This document shows, piece by piece, positions 1 to 7,740 of a stretch of DNA of 14,090 nt (position 1 is the stretch's first letter; every line of letters begins with the position of its first letter). The notes under the pieces are model-generated. The model was given only the letters and a program-made list of their open reading frames with translations, was not told the DNA's origin and made no database searches. The position numbers and the translations under genes are program-made. The DNA comes from Baffinella frigidus (lineage: Eukaryota; Cryptophyceae; Cryptomonadales; Baffinellaceae), in NCBI GenBank assembly GCA_026770585.1, contig MU646778.1, positions 123,498 through 137,587 of the forward strand, in the 5' to 3' direction.

Positions 1-252
1 GGGTTCAGGGTTCAGGGTTCAGGGTTCAGGGTTCAGGGTTCAGGGTTCAGGGTTCAAGGTTCAGGGTTCAGGGTTCAGGGTTCAGGGTTCAGGGCGCAGG
101 GTTGATGAGATGGTTGCAGGTTCAGGTTTGCAGGGTTCAGGGTTCGGGGTTGCGAGTTCAGGGTTGAGGGTTGAGGGATGAGGGAGTAGGGTTGATGGTT
201 GAGGGTTGTGAGTTGAGGGGTTTAGAGTTTTGGGTTTAGGGTTTAGGGTTTA
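1..252 (+). repeat. G-rich telomere-like heptamer array, GGGTTCA variant
   Basis: Bases 1-95 are about 13 head-to-tail copies of GGGTTCA with a single obvious change (CAAGG near 57). The array then decays into GGGTTGA, GGGTTTA and related heptamers by about 250. This is a variant of the TTTAGGG telomere repeat. The G-rich strand is the plus strand at the left edge, which is opposite to what a true left chromosome end would show, so this is an interstitial or subtelomeric array, not the terminus. Confidence 0.9.
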
Positions 253-665
253 GAGTCTAGGCTGCAGGGTGTAGGGCACAGGTTGTAGATTTGGGGGTGT
301 AGGGTATATCGTGTAGGGTTGTGCCGACCTGCCGCGTGGACAAAGGCGACACGCGGTTCCCTGACCCGCATGAGCCAAGGCCTCCCTGTCCTCGATTTCC
401 AGGGTGTGACCCTGCGACACACGTCACAGCAGCAGAGGCGTCACATATCAGACTGGCTTGCACGCCGCACAGCGCGCAGCAGCACCGCACTCACTCCCTA
501 GCTTTGGCCTTTGCTGCCGCGAGTGCGGTGCTGCATTCTCCCCAGCGAAAAAAGCTAGCGCACGACACCACGGGTTTCTGAAACACACTGACACCTTTTC
601 GGGCACGGCAACGAAAGCGCCGTGTCCCGACACCAGAAGCTCTGAACCTCCTGGCGCACGGAGCG
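253..665. other. Unique GC-rich island between telomere-like arrays
   Basis: This stretch is non-repetitive and GC-rich. Several overlapping open frames of 60-110 codons cross it on both strands, but none has recognisable domains and they mutually overlap, as expected for GC-rich non-coding DNA. The only clear structure is the perfect inverted repeat at 479-534. No gene is called. Confidence 0.6.
479..534. repeat. 14-bp perfect inverted repeat (hairpin)
   Basis: GCAGCACCGCACTC at 479-492 is the exact reverse complement of 521-534, leaving a 28-base loop. It could form a stable stem in RNA or cruciform DNA. It is not followed by a T-run and there is no adjacent gene, so no terminator role is assigned. 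Confidence 0.7.
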
Positions 666-860
666 GATTCAGGGTTGGGGGGTGGGGGTTGCAGGAACAT
701 CCAATTGGCTCTCCTGGTTTAGAGTTTAGAATTAAGGGTTTAGGGTTTAGGGTTTGGGGTTTTGGTTTCAGTGTTCAGGGTGTAGGGTGTAGGGTGTAGG
801 GTGGAGGGTGGAGGGTGGAGGGTGGAGGGTGGAGGGTGTATGGTGTAGGATGTAGGTTAA
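666..860 (+). repeat. G-rich telomere-like array, GGGTGTA / GGGTGGA variants
   Basis: TTTAGGG-type repeats at about 718-760 pass into a homogeneous run of GGGTGTA and then GGGTGGA heptamers at about 778-857. The seven-base period is kept although the variant differs from the array at 1-95. Open frames on either strand here are by-products of the period. Confidence 0.85.
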
Positions 861-1397
861 GACGCAGTGGCCGACTTCTAAAGCGTGCACCCGGGCGCAG
901 CTGGCGTGGGGTCCCGGAGGGGGGGGGCGGTACAGGAGTTCTACTGCTCCCGCGAATCCTACTGCTCCCACGAATCGACTTCCGCTCGCTGCGCGATAGC
1001 ATGGCCTGGACCCACCTCACGCCAGGTCGCTCCCTCCTCCTCCATCTGGACTCCCAAGTGGCCTTGCCGTGTTCGTGTGAGCCTCGGTCGGTCAGGTCGC
1101 GAGCCTCGGTCATGGACCAGGTCGCGAGCCTCTAGTTGAGTAGCGGGGTCATAGTTCGTCTCCGTCGTTGATTCGTACTGAGACGTTTACCGGTCCGGGC
1201 AATTCCCTGGTACAAATCGGCCTTTGGTTACGTACTCGGAAAGCCACTTGGAAGGCCTGGTGGCTGCCCACAGGCTGCAAACTTGCTTCGACTCGCGGGA
1301 GGCAGATGTCCCCGTTCCCGTCGGCAAGTCCTCTCTCTGTGCCAAGGCTGGGGCGCGTGTGTGTGGTCCTGCTGCGCGTTGTGGGGCGTGCACGTCA
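861..1397. other. Unique DNA with small direct repeats
   Basis: No convincing gene is visible. Two adjacent copies of CTACTGCTCCCRCGAATC lie around 940-977, and CAGGTCGCGAGCCTC occurs twice at about 1094-1133. Open frames of up to about 110 codons exist but show no domain, no family resemblance and conflicting strands. Confidence 0.5.
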
Positions 1398-1536
1398 GGC
1401 TGACGTTGAACGCCTCTTCTGCTGACGTGTGACGCCCTTGTGCTGACGTGTGGCTAAGTGACGCCGCTGCTCGTCACGTCCCTGCGGGGAGGCTTCTGAC
1501 GTGTGACACGCCTCTTCTGCTGACGTATGACGCCCC
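1398..1536. repeat. Direct repeats with five TGACGT motifs
   Basis: A 26-base block (CGCCTCTTCTGCTGACGTRT followed by GACGCC) occurs at 1411-1436 and 1509-1534. TGACGT, the core of CRE/TGA-type bZIP sites, occurs at 1401, 1423, 1444, 1497 and 1521, all on the plus strand. No gene start lies just downstream, so the cluster may simply come from local duplication. Confidence 0.6.
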
Positions 1537-1632
1537 TTCTTCTGAGATGCGCCTGCTGGAGGCAGGTGCCGCACGGCGGGGCCTTCGGATGGTGGGATCA
1601 GCTGTAGGTGGACGACTGGCCAGTCGCCCACC

Positions 1633-1755
1633 GCAAGGTTCAGCTTTGGAAGAACACCGCCTTCCGTGAAACATCGCACGTTTCAGCTTTGTAAGAACAC
1701 CCGCAAGGTTCGGCTTTGTAAGATTCACTGCAAGGTTCAGCTGTGTAAGAACTCC
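1633..1755 (+). repeat. Four-copy 26-46-bp-spaced direct repeat
   Basis: Four related units of the form GCAAGGTTCAGCTTTGTAAG followed by AACACC begin at about 1633, 1677, 1703 and 1730. Units 2 to 4 are close to head-to-tail (26-27 bases). Copies differ by several substitutions, so the array is old. No coding role is supported. Confidence 0.65.
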
Positions 1756-1872
1756 TGTGTTCCGTGGAGCTGAGGCAGGCCCCTGACGCTGAATGCACAG
1801 ATCATGTCTGTCTCTTTCTTGACTCACGCCCCCCCCCGCGTCTCTCGTGACCCACTCCCCCCCCCGTCCACA

Positions 1873-2023
1873 CAGCGGGCTACGAAGGGATTTCCGGGCA
1901 CTTAGTGCCCGAGTTTCCGTTACCTTATCCGTAGGAACCCCCCTATGCCCCTACAGGTTGCCTACCGTAGGGTCCTAGGTCTTATCGCTTAGGGGTGATT
2001 CAAAATCCCTTCGAAGTCCGCTG
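1873..2023. mobile_element. Miniature inverted-repeat element, CAGCGG ends (about 151 bp)
   Basis: The ends are near-perfect inverted repeats: CAGCGGGCTACGAAGGGATT at the left, and reading inward from the right CAGCGGACTTCGAAGGGATT (18 of 20 match). The interior has no open frame and contains GTAGGGTCCTAGG at 1967-1979, shared in reverse complement with the elements at 2988 and 13076. No convincing target-site duplication is seen. The size, ends and non-coding interior fit a MITE; I cannot assign it to a transposase superfamily. Confidence 0.7.
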
Positions 2024-2580
2024 CGTGGGCGCTCTCTCTCAAAAGTTACATGCGCCACGTTGAACCGAAAGTGCAGCGAGCCACGGGACCCCCGCCCATC
2101 CCACATCTGTGGGGACGTATCAATGAAATCACCACCCTGTTCGTTTCAAGACGACCCTTGCTGAAACGTGCGGCGGCAGTTCATTGCCCCCCGCACACGT
2201 GTCTGATACGGCAAATACTGTGAGTGTGTTCTTTCTAGTGAGGCCCTCACCAGCCCCACTCTCAAACCTCCTCCGCCTCGTCCTCCTCCTCCTTCTCCTC
2301 CTCCTCCTGATCCTCCTCCTGACGTGCCCGGCTGACGGCGTGACTAGTGCCACACAATGCCGCACTTACGAGACCCAACGCAACTGAATCCAAGCCCCGG
2401 TGTCTCCCGCTTTCGCGCGTGCCACATACACCAGGGCTGAGAGCGAAGTGTTTGGCGGGCGCTGGGATCGTGAGTAGCTGAATTGGAGGGGCACGAATCG
2501 AGAATCGCACTTGATGTGAAGCGGTCTGCTTCTATGTGGTTCTGCACCAACGTGCTTGGAGCGTGTGCCCCCAAAGTGCT
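2024..2580. other. Unique region with a CTC/TCC microsatellite
   Basis: A pyrimidine run of CTCCTCCTC type spans about 2262-2323. It forces long Leu-rich or Glu/Arg-rich open frames on the two strands, which I do not accept as genes. The rest has no recognisable feature. Confidence 0.6.
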
Positions 2581-2644
2581 TGGACGCTGGTGCTCTTTTC
2601 ACGATGGCAGGGCGCAGTGACTGGAGCACTCAAACCGAGCTGAG

Positions 2645-2881
2645 TTGCCAGCACAACTTCTGTACACACAGTCTACCCTGGCCAAAAGACGGTGCCTCGC
2701 AACGACCACATCCAGAAGCAAAGTGTGTGTGTATGTGAGAGAGAGAGAGACAGGGAGAGAGAGCGAGAGAGAGAAAGACCTGTATTACTACCAACACGGC
2801 CGCCGTGTAAGCACCCAGACCGAGGCTGACTCTGAGCAAACTCTCGTTCGTGTCATCGTCGAGGAGCTAAAACAGGCCTGA
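2645..2881 (+). CDS. Possible 3' coding fragment, STQTE-containing (uncertain)
   Basis: An open frame of 78 codons ends in a plausible protein C-terminus: VSTQTEADSEQTLVRVIV, then a short Glu/Lys-rich tail and TGA. Its middle is translated from a GT/GA microsatellite (about 2717-2780), so the full frame is not credible as one exon. A similar short segment (GCACTCAAACCGAGCTGAG, about 2624-2642, giving WSTQTEL in another frame) lies upstream, so a repeated exon or short internal duplication is possible. No family is recognised. If real, it is the last exon of a gene whose upstream exons I cannot place. Confidence 0.2.
   Translation: MPAQLLYTQSTLAKRRCLATTTSRSKVCVYVRERETGRESEREKDLYYYQHGRRVSTQTEADSEQTLVRVIVEELKQA
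2717..2780. repeat. GT/GA microsatellite
   Basis: The sequence is GTGTGTGT followed by an interrupted GAGAGA run with CAGG and GCGA interruptions. It breaks the coding appearance of the surrounding open frame. Confidence 0.85.
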
Positions 2882-2903
2882 AAAGCTTCAGGACCCTCTG
2901 AAA

Positions 2904-3192
2904 GTACCTGGCATTCCACATTCTGCTTCGCGCGCCCTCCCTCCCCTCTTGCTCCGCTCACCAACGATACAGCATGGCACACTACTACAGGGGTACCTCG
3001 CTCACAAGGAAGTGCGTCCTCCTAGGACCCTACAGTAGGGCTATGCCTAGGGCCCTACGGGAGTCCTAGGGGGGGGGGGCAGTTTCTTATGATCGAGGTA
3101 CCCCTGTACCTGGCATTCCATATTCTGCTTCACACGCCCTCTCTCCCCCCTTGCTCCTCTCACGAACGATACAGCATGGCAAACCACTACTC
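2904..3192 (+). repeat. 85-bp direct repeats flanking a miniature element
   Basis: Bases 2904-2987 and 3106-3192 are the same sequence at roughly 85 to 90 per cent identity. Shared landmarks are TACCTGGCATTCCA, ATTCTGCTTC and ACGATACAGCATGGCA. The element at 2988-3106 occupies the space between them. The arrangement fits a tandem duplication of the host segment with the element at the join. It is far too long for a target-site duplication. Confidence 0.8.
2988..3106. mobile_element. Miniature inverted-repeat element, CAGGGGTACC ends, copy 1
   Basis: The left end reads CAGGGGTACCTCGCTCACAA; inward from the right it reads CAGGGGTACCTCGATCATAA (18 of 20 match). Both sides abut TA (2986-2987 and 3107-3108), consistent with a TA target-site duplication. 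The interior is non-coding and strongly palindromic, with CCTAGGACCCTAC at 3021-3033 and CCTAGGGCCCTAC at 3046-3058, and a run of G near 3070-3079. A second copy is at 11599-11712. This is a MITE; TA targets fit Tc1/mariner-like mobilisation, but that is inference. Confidence 0.82.
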
Positions 3193-3357
3193 CACACGTA
3201 GGGTAAGGCACCTGCGCCCCCTCCCGGGAGCAACAGCAGGAGCACGCCGCCACCCGGCGCGTCTCTGTGCCCTGGCGCAGCCCCCCCGTGCCACTGTCCA
3301 GCAGGAGCTTGCCGGAGCTGGCGATGCCGCCAGCGCAACAAAACAAATGCTGCGCAG

Positions 3358-4110
3358 CTACAGCACGATGTTCCCCTCCTCATCAATATACATGCCCGTC
3401 ACGTGGTACAGCTCCATCCCCGTCAGGCTCCCCTCCCCTTCTTCCGCGGTGCTCCGGCACGCCACCTCCCCGCACGCGCGGCACGGCTTCGCCGCCATCA
3501 GCTTCTGCTGCGCGTTGTAGATGTCCAGTTTCCACGAGCGCTCCATGAGTAGCTGTTTTTCCGCCGCCGCCTCGGTCAGCTGCGCCCGGAGCCGGCGCAC
3601 CTCCACCTCGAGGTCGAGTCTCACCCCAGGCTCGCTCTGCGTCCTCCTCACCTCCATGCTCGACGCAGCGCCCGCCGCAGATTCCTCGCAACTCTGACCC
3701 GTGAACGGGTCCTCCTCGAACTCGATATCCTGCATTTTCAGCGCCGCGGCGAGCTGACGGTTTTGCGCCAGAAGAGTCGCGACGACCGCGTCCGGGGCGG
3801 CATGCGACGAGAGACTCTGGAAGGTGCACGTTGCCCACCCGTGGAACCCCTTCGCCAGCAACGCCGATGGCGCAGAAGAGCCCGATGCCGTCTCCTCGAA
3901 CACGACCTCCTCGAGTGCTGACGAAGGATGGTCGTCCTGGGGCAGAGCAAAGTTTCCGTGCTTCCGTGCGTAAGGCGAGCCCACGGAGTTGGTAAAGTTC
4001 GACGAGCTTGCAGGCACCTGACTCACCGCTGCGCGTCTCCGCAGCAGAGGGCTGGTCACCGCAACGCGATCCTCGTGGCTGAACTCCTTTTGGAAGGCCA
4101 TGCGATACAT
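3358..4110 (-). CDS. Hypothetical coiled-coil protein with a C-terminal Cys cluster
   Basis: A single open frame of 250 residues reads from ATG at 4110 to TAG at 3358-3360; an alternative in-frame Met is residue 4. It is the longest credible minus-strand frame and has protein-like composition. Residues about 105-130 are a short Ala/Leu-rich helix. Residues about 162-205 form a heptad-like coiled coil rich in Leu, Glu, Arg and Ala (VEVRRLRAQLTEAAAEKQLL). Residues 210-218 carry CRACGEVAC, three cysteines as CxxCx4C, which could bind metal only if a further ligand is supplied elsewhere. The tail ends YIDEEGNIVL. No signal peptide or membrane segment is seen. No known family is recognised, so I give no function. 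It runs divergently from the two-exon gene. The frame stays open upstream to about 4191, and a TTTTCAG acceptor-like site with a CTGAC motif before it sits at 4132-4160, so an upstream exon is possible and the Met at 4110 may not be the true start. Confidence 0.6.
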   Translation of the reverse strand: MYRMAFQKEFSHEDRVAVTSPLLRRRAAVSQVPASSSNFTNSVGSPYARKHGNFALPQDDHPSSALEEVVFEETASGSSAPSALLAKGFHGWATCTFQSLSSHAAPDAVVATLLAQNRQLAAALKMQDIEFEEDPFTGQSCEESAAGAASSMEVRRTQSEPGVRLDLEVEVRRLRAQLTEAAAEKQLLMERSWKLDIYNAQQKLMAAKPCRACGEVACRSTAEEGEGSLTGMELYHVTGMYIDEEGNIVL

Positions 4111-4240
4111 CAGCGTCGCCAGGATATCCTGAAAAGTACTAGGAGTCAGAGATACAGGAGCATATGTCAGCGTCGCCAGGATATCCTGTCACCAGCTAGC
4201 CAGGATACGCACGCGTGAGCATTTTGAGATTGAAGGAAAC
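4110..4240. promoter_or_regulatory. Divergent intergenic region with duplicated 12-bp palindrome
   Basis: The 22-base block TCAGCGTCGCCAGGATATCC followed by TG occurs at 4110-4131 and 4167-4188, offset by exactly 57 bases. Each contains CAGGATATCCTG, a perfect palindrome (4120-4131 and 4177-4188). The position between two head-to-head genes makes a shared regulatory site possible. An alternative reading is a tandem duplication of a minus-strand splice acceptor: 57 is a multiple of three and the minus-strand frame stays open through it. Confidence 0.45.
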
Positions 4241-5751
4241 ATGTATCTACTCCGGCAATATCCGGGCTCGTTCGGCCTGGCCCGCACCTCTTTTGGGGTC
4301 CCGACGGTCGGCGTCTTGGAGCCTGGGAAGGAGCCTCGTCGCAACCCGTCTCGCGAGCCCAACGGGCTGCCTCTGCGCATGAAGGGGCTCGTTTCTCGAG
4401 CCGGCACGGCGCACTCGGTGCGCATGCATTCGGAGACGCTTGCACAGAGATCGTCCCCGTCCGGGCTCCCAGGTCCCGCCCGCGTCCCGCAGACGAGTAG
4501 CGACATCACCATCACCCCACGCGAACCCGAGCCGACCGGCCTGGGTAAGGACCCGAACACGTGAGGTCAAAAGTCGAATTTGATTCGAGAAAACAAAAAA
4601 AATAATGTCTTGATGACAGTCATCAAACGTCGTTTTGATCGTCATGACCCTCTTAATGTCATCATGTTTTTTATAAATCGGTGCAATGCTATTTTGGGCG
4701 AAAAACTATGTCAACTGCCGCCATAATTGGACGCAGTTTTCGGAAATGTGCCCCTTCAGTCGTGCTGACTTTTACTACAGCCTGTTCAGTACTGCAACCC
4801 GATCTAACTGCCAGGATCGCAACTGACATGGCAACAGGAATGCCGCACACAGACAGTATGCCTGCAGCGGCTGCTGAGAACGGCGGGCCCTCGTTCGTTG
4901 TCCCCAGCCAGCCAGCAGTCGAGTCCGCGCCGCCAGCGCGACGGCTGTGGCGCACCGCGTTCTCGCACCTCCTCGGCCTCGGCTCCTTCCGCCGCGGATC
5001 ACCTCGTCCGCGGCGGGGGGGAGGGAGCGACTCGCCGCGTGCACGCTCTGCCATTTCAACGAACCCTGTGCTCTCATCCATCCAAGTCGGTGACGCTGCT
5101 GCGGAGCCGCGGCGCAGCAGGCTTGCGTGGTTTACTCGAACCACGCGGGACGAGGAAGAGCCGCCGTCAGAGGAGAACGTTCTCCCCGCGGAGCCTTCAG
5201 TTCCACCTTCAGGACCAAAAGCGTTCTTTCAACTCCTGCGCAGAAACACGATGCCAGCCCGTACGAGCGGAGCAAGCAACGTTGAGCAGACCCGTACAAC
5301 GACGCTCCGCAAGGCCAAGACGCTGACATCGTTGCTCGGCGCGGCGGAAGGATTCTCGCGTCTGGACAATCGAGCAGACGCCAACATCCCCGATTGGGGT
5401 GTCCTGACCCCGGGAGCAGCGGACCACATGGAGCGCTACCTCCGAGACCACCGCCAACTTGTCAGCCCCTCCGCACAAGAGACGGCGCAAATGCACCTGC
5501 AGCGATCAAGCGTCAAGCTTCGGCCTAAGCGAAGGTCGGAATCCAACTACGGCAAGTCCGTGGGCGAGGAAAAGATGGAGCTCATCGCGCTGTATCAGGA
5601 GGCGCGTGCGGCAGGCTTCGTAGTCGATGCTGAGCCCCTTCAGGCTGAGGACACGCCGACTGTAGAGAGCCCACCAGACTCACCTTCGTGGCCCAATGTT
5701 TCTCCTTACACTCCTAGGAAGAGCAGCCTCGAAGTAATAAAGGAAGACTGA
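4241..5751 (+). CDS. Two-exon hypothetical protein, join(4241..4544,4781..5751), 424 aa
   Basis: Exon 1 starts at ATG 4241 (A at -3) and ends at 4544 before GTAAGG. Exon 2 starts at 4781 after CTGACTTTTACTACAG and ends at TGA 5749-5751. The phases agree: the last base of exon 1 plus the first two of exon 2 make GCC (Ala). The inverted partial copy at 8795-9413 supports this, because both exon parts are nearly identical there while the stretch between diverges and keeps donor, branch-like motif and acceptor. The product is basic and Ser/Pro/Arg-rich and looks largely disordered. It has Arg-rich patches before serines (RRNTMPARTSG, RKAKTLTSLL, RRSES) that resemble basophilic kinase sites. A more ordered part about 150 residues from the C-terminus includes FSRLDNRADANIPDWGVLTP and a helical stretch EEKMELIALYQEARAAGF. 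No membrane segment or known domain is recognised; function unknown. An unspliced reading from ATG 4681 would begin inside the intron and is less likely. Confidence 0.62.
4421..5091 (+). repeat. Left copy of inverted gene duplication
   Basis: This segment is homologous in reverse complement to 8795-9413. Exon 1 bases match exactly apart from a 46-base stretch missing in the other copy. The exon 2 part has six substitutions that I count plus a 9-base difference near 5050. The intron part is clearly alignable but has many substitutions and indels. Homology stops at GTCGGT (5086-5091). Confidence 0.88.
4545..4780 (+). other. Spliceosomal intron of the two-exon gene
   Basis: The intron is 236 bases, GTAAGG at the 5' end and TACTACAG at the 3' end, with CTGAC 12-16 bases before the AG as a likely branch site. 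It is AT-rich (A-run near 4595, TTTTTTATAAA near 4669) against GC-rich exons. The homologous intron on the minus strand (9335 down to 9097, 239 bases) keeps GTAAGG, GCTGACTTTTACTA and AG while the middle is strongly diverged. Confidence 0.65.
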
Positions 5752-6368
5752 ACTTGCTGAAGGTGTGCAACAAGTGAACACCACTCATGTGTTGGACGTC
5801 TCATAGCTGGGAAACTGGCCCCTGCTCTCCTGCCAGAGAGCGTACTTGAGCTCGCCAGTCGAGGCTCAGGACTATGAGTCGAGGCTCACAACTATGAGTC
5901 GAGGCTTATAACCAAGCTACTTAGGCACCCACTTGGTTGCAGCCAGGTCCACTTTAGATAGCGTCGTGGCGTCGCAGGAGGGATGTGAGCCCCCACCAAA
6001 GGAACCTCTTCCACCACACTGAGGTGAAAGCCACGGTGGGAGACGCGTGAGGGCACACGCCAGCAAGCACTCCAGAATGTGTTTTACTGCACTAGTTCAC
6101 GCGCCTAGAAGTGCATCTCCCGATTTTACCATCCTGGTGATATCAGTCAACTGGCGTTTACACCTGGCAGATTGCTACTGCCTCAGCGACGCCAGAGTTC
6201 CCCTCTTACACACACTGAGACCAACTACAATATCAATTTAGTAATCATAAGTAGACAGGAATTGGCCTAGGAGTGCCTCTTCGCAAAACACCAATTTATG
6301 GTAGGGAGTGTCTTCGCCTCTGCTCTCACAGAACTGCCCCTGTACTGGGAGTCAGAAATGCGGGAGCA
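5752..6368. other. Unique 3' flank with a short 20-bp tandem repeat
   Basis: GTCGAGGCTCAGGACTATGA and two variants lie head to tail at 5858-5877, 5878-5897 and 5898-5917. Bases 6344-6376 repeat 4138-4170 at 28 of 33 positions and abut the start of the telomere-like block. An AATAAA at 5736-5741 lies inside the coding end, so no poly(A) signal is assigned. No gene is supported; one 64-codon frame at 6047-6241 has no recognisable content. Confidence 0.6.
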
Positions 6369-7109
6369 TATTTCAGGGTTGAGGGCTGAGGGGTTTCAAG
6401 GTTGAGGGTTGAGGGATGAGGGTTTCTAGTCTAAAGGGTTTAGGGTTTTAGGGTTTAGGGTTTAAGGTTTTAAGGTTTAGGGTTTAGGGTTTAGGGTTTA
6501 GGGTTCAGGGTTTAGGGTTTAGGGTTTAGGGTTTAGGGTTTAGGGTTTAGGGTTTAGGGTTCAGGGTTTAGGGTTTAGGGTTTAGGTTTATGATTTAGGG
6601 TTCAAGGTTCAAGAGGGTAAGGTTTCACGGTTTAGGGTTTAGCAGTGTGTATGGTTTAGGGGTTTAGGGTTTTGAGGTTCAGGTTTCAGGTGTTAGGGCT
6701 CACGGTTTAAGGTTCAGGGTTTGGAGTTCAACGTGCAGGGTTGAAGTTGAGGGGTTTAGGGTTTGGGGATCAAGGTTTAGGGTTCAGGGTTCACAATTTT
6801 GGAGTCAGGGTTTACGGTTCAGGGTTTACGGTTTACGGTTTGGTGTTTAGAGTTTAGGTTTTAGGGTTGAGGGTTGAGGGTTGAGGGTTGAGGCTAAAGG
6901 GTTAGGGTAAAAGGATATAAGGGTGCGGGTTTGAGGGTTGAGGTTTAGGGTCTTCGGTTTCGGGGTTTCGGATTAAGGGGTTCGGATTTAAGGTTTCAGA
7001 TTTAGGGTTTAGGGTTGTGGAGTACACTATTGAAGGTTAAGCGGTCAGTGGTGGGAGGGGTGATGGTGTAGCGTTTAGGTTGAGGGGCGAGGGTTCAGTG
7101 TTTGGGTTG
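6369..7109 (+). repeat. G-rich TTTAGGG telomere-like array
   Basis: Perfect TTTAGGG runs lie at about 6430-6585, in which occasional TTCAGGG units occur, and degrade into mixed GGGTTGA, GGGTTCA and TTTCGGG units to 7109. The G-rich strand is plus throughout. Confidence 0.93.
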
Positions 7110-7290
7110 TTCATCACAGGGCTCCTTATACCCAAACCCTAAAAAGCTATACCCAAACCCTAAAAAGTTCAATTTGAAACCCCAAACCCTAAACCCTATG
7201 CTCTCAACCCCAACCCCTGAACCCTAAACCCTAAACCCCAGAACCCCAAAATCTAAACCCCAAACCCCAAAACCTCAACCCTGCGTCCCC
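6900..7290 (+). repeat. Left arm of long telomere-like inverted repeat
   Basis: Bases 6900-7290 align in order to the reverse complement of about 10230-9850. Unusual shared strings show real homology: GGTTAGGGTAAAAGGATATA, TGTAGCGTTTAGGTTGAGGG, CACAGGGCT(C/T)CCTATA-like spacer, CCCAAACCCTAAAAAG and a TTGAAAMCCCAMACCCTAA-like run. The outer edge of homology (6900 / 10230) coincides with the edge of the element at 10231. Confidence 0.8.
7110..7130. other. Head-to-head telomere-repeat junction, copy 1
   Basis: G-rich repeats (ending TTTGGGTTG) give way across 21 bases to C-rich repeats (starting CCCAAACCCT). This is the orientation left when two chromosome ends join, as at the human chromosome 2 fusion site. 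The spacer holds CACAGGGCTCC, also present in inverted form at copy 2. Confidence 0.8.
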
Positions 7291-7325
7291 ACAACCCTAC
7301 ATCCTGAATCCTAAACCCCATATTC
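7131..7325 (-). repeat. C-rich telomere-like array
   Basis: Degenerate CCCTAAA, CCCCAAA and CCCTCAA units. A 20-base unit TATACCCAAACCCTAAAAAG is doubled at 7128-7167 but single in the inverted partner. Confidence 0.88.
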
Positions 7326-7459
7326 TCGTTCGTGATGAGGTAGTGCCACTGCTCCCTGGACGTGGCGTGGACGAGGACGTTATAGCGCAAGGAGCCGTAC
7401 TCTGGTCCTCCGCCGCAGGACCGAAGGAGGGAATGGCTTTTCGGTGGATCGGACGACAT
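7319..7459 (-). pseudogene. Possible coding remnant in an island (uncertain)
   Basis: A minus-strand frame from ATG 7459 runs 47 residues of ordinary composition (including SLRYNVLVHATSREQWHYLI) and then enters telomere-like repeat at about 7319, where ATATGG|GTTTAG could be a donor or simply the break point. The complexity contrasts with the surrounding repeats. No family is recognised; it could be an exon fragment or chance. Confidence 0.22.
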
Positions 7460-7740
7460 GTCGCTGGTAGGTCGCCGGCTGTGTCGCTAGCGAGGCGCTA
7501 GGGGGACTAAGGGCTCTTAACTTCTGCAGACGGGCACTGGCTAGGAAGGAGACATGCGGATGGAGTCCGCGTGTCAGCTGAGTTTTTTAGGAACAGGATT
7601 CTCCTCATGTGTCTGAAGGAACACCGGCGGATCCCCCGACTGGGATCTGTTTGTGTCTTCTATAATACTTATAGGACGTGACTTGTGTAAAGTCACTCCA
7701 GCTATGCGTACATGGGGAATATCCCCAATTATCCCCAAAA
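7326..7740. other. Unique island within the C-rich array
   Basis: About 415 non-repetitive bases interrupt the C-rich repeats. Besides the possible coding remnant, it holds a perfect hairpin GTGACTT-GTGTA-AAGTCAC at 7678-7696. The string ACYTGTGTAAAGTCACTSC around it recurs at 11907-11925. Confidence 0.7.

Noticed and set aside
210-218. CxxCx4C in the minus-strand protein (residues 210-218) as a zinc finger
   Set aside because: Only three cysteines are present and no clearly placed fourth ligand; family not recognised. Coordinates here are residue numbers of the 3358-4110 product.
2129-2387. Leu-rich and Arg/Glu-rich frames over 2262-2323
   Set aside because: They are forced by the TCC/CTC microsatellite.
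3089-3520. 143-codon plus-strand frame
   Set aside because: It begins inside the miniature element and runs antisense over the coiled-coil gene; low-complexity Pro/Ser content.
4189-4645. Minus-strand frames of 92-132 codons opposite exon 1
   Set aside because: They overlap the plus-strand exon whose frame joins in phase to exon 2; they have no independent support.
4681-4780. ATG at 4681 as the start of the 356-codon frame
   Set aside because: It lies in an AT-rich stretch that diverges in the inverted copy and is bounded by conserved splice signals; better read as intron.
5736-5741. AATAAA polyadenylation signal
   Set aside because: It overlaps the last codons of the gene and no other support is visible; the lineage may not use this signal.
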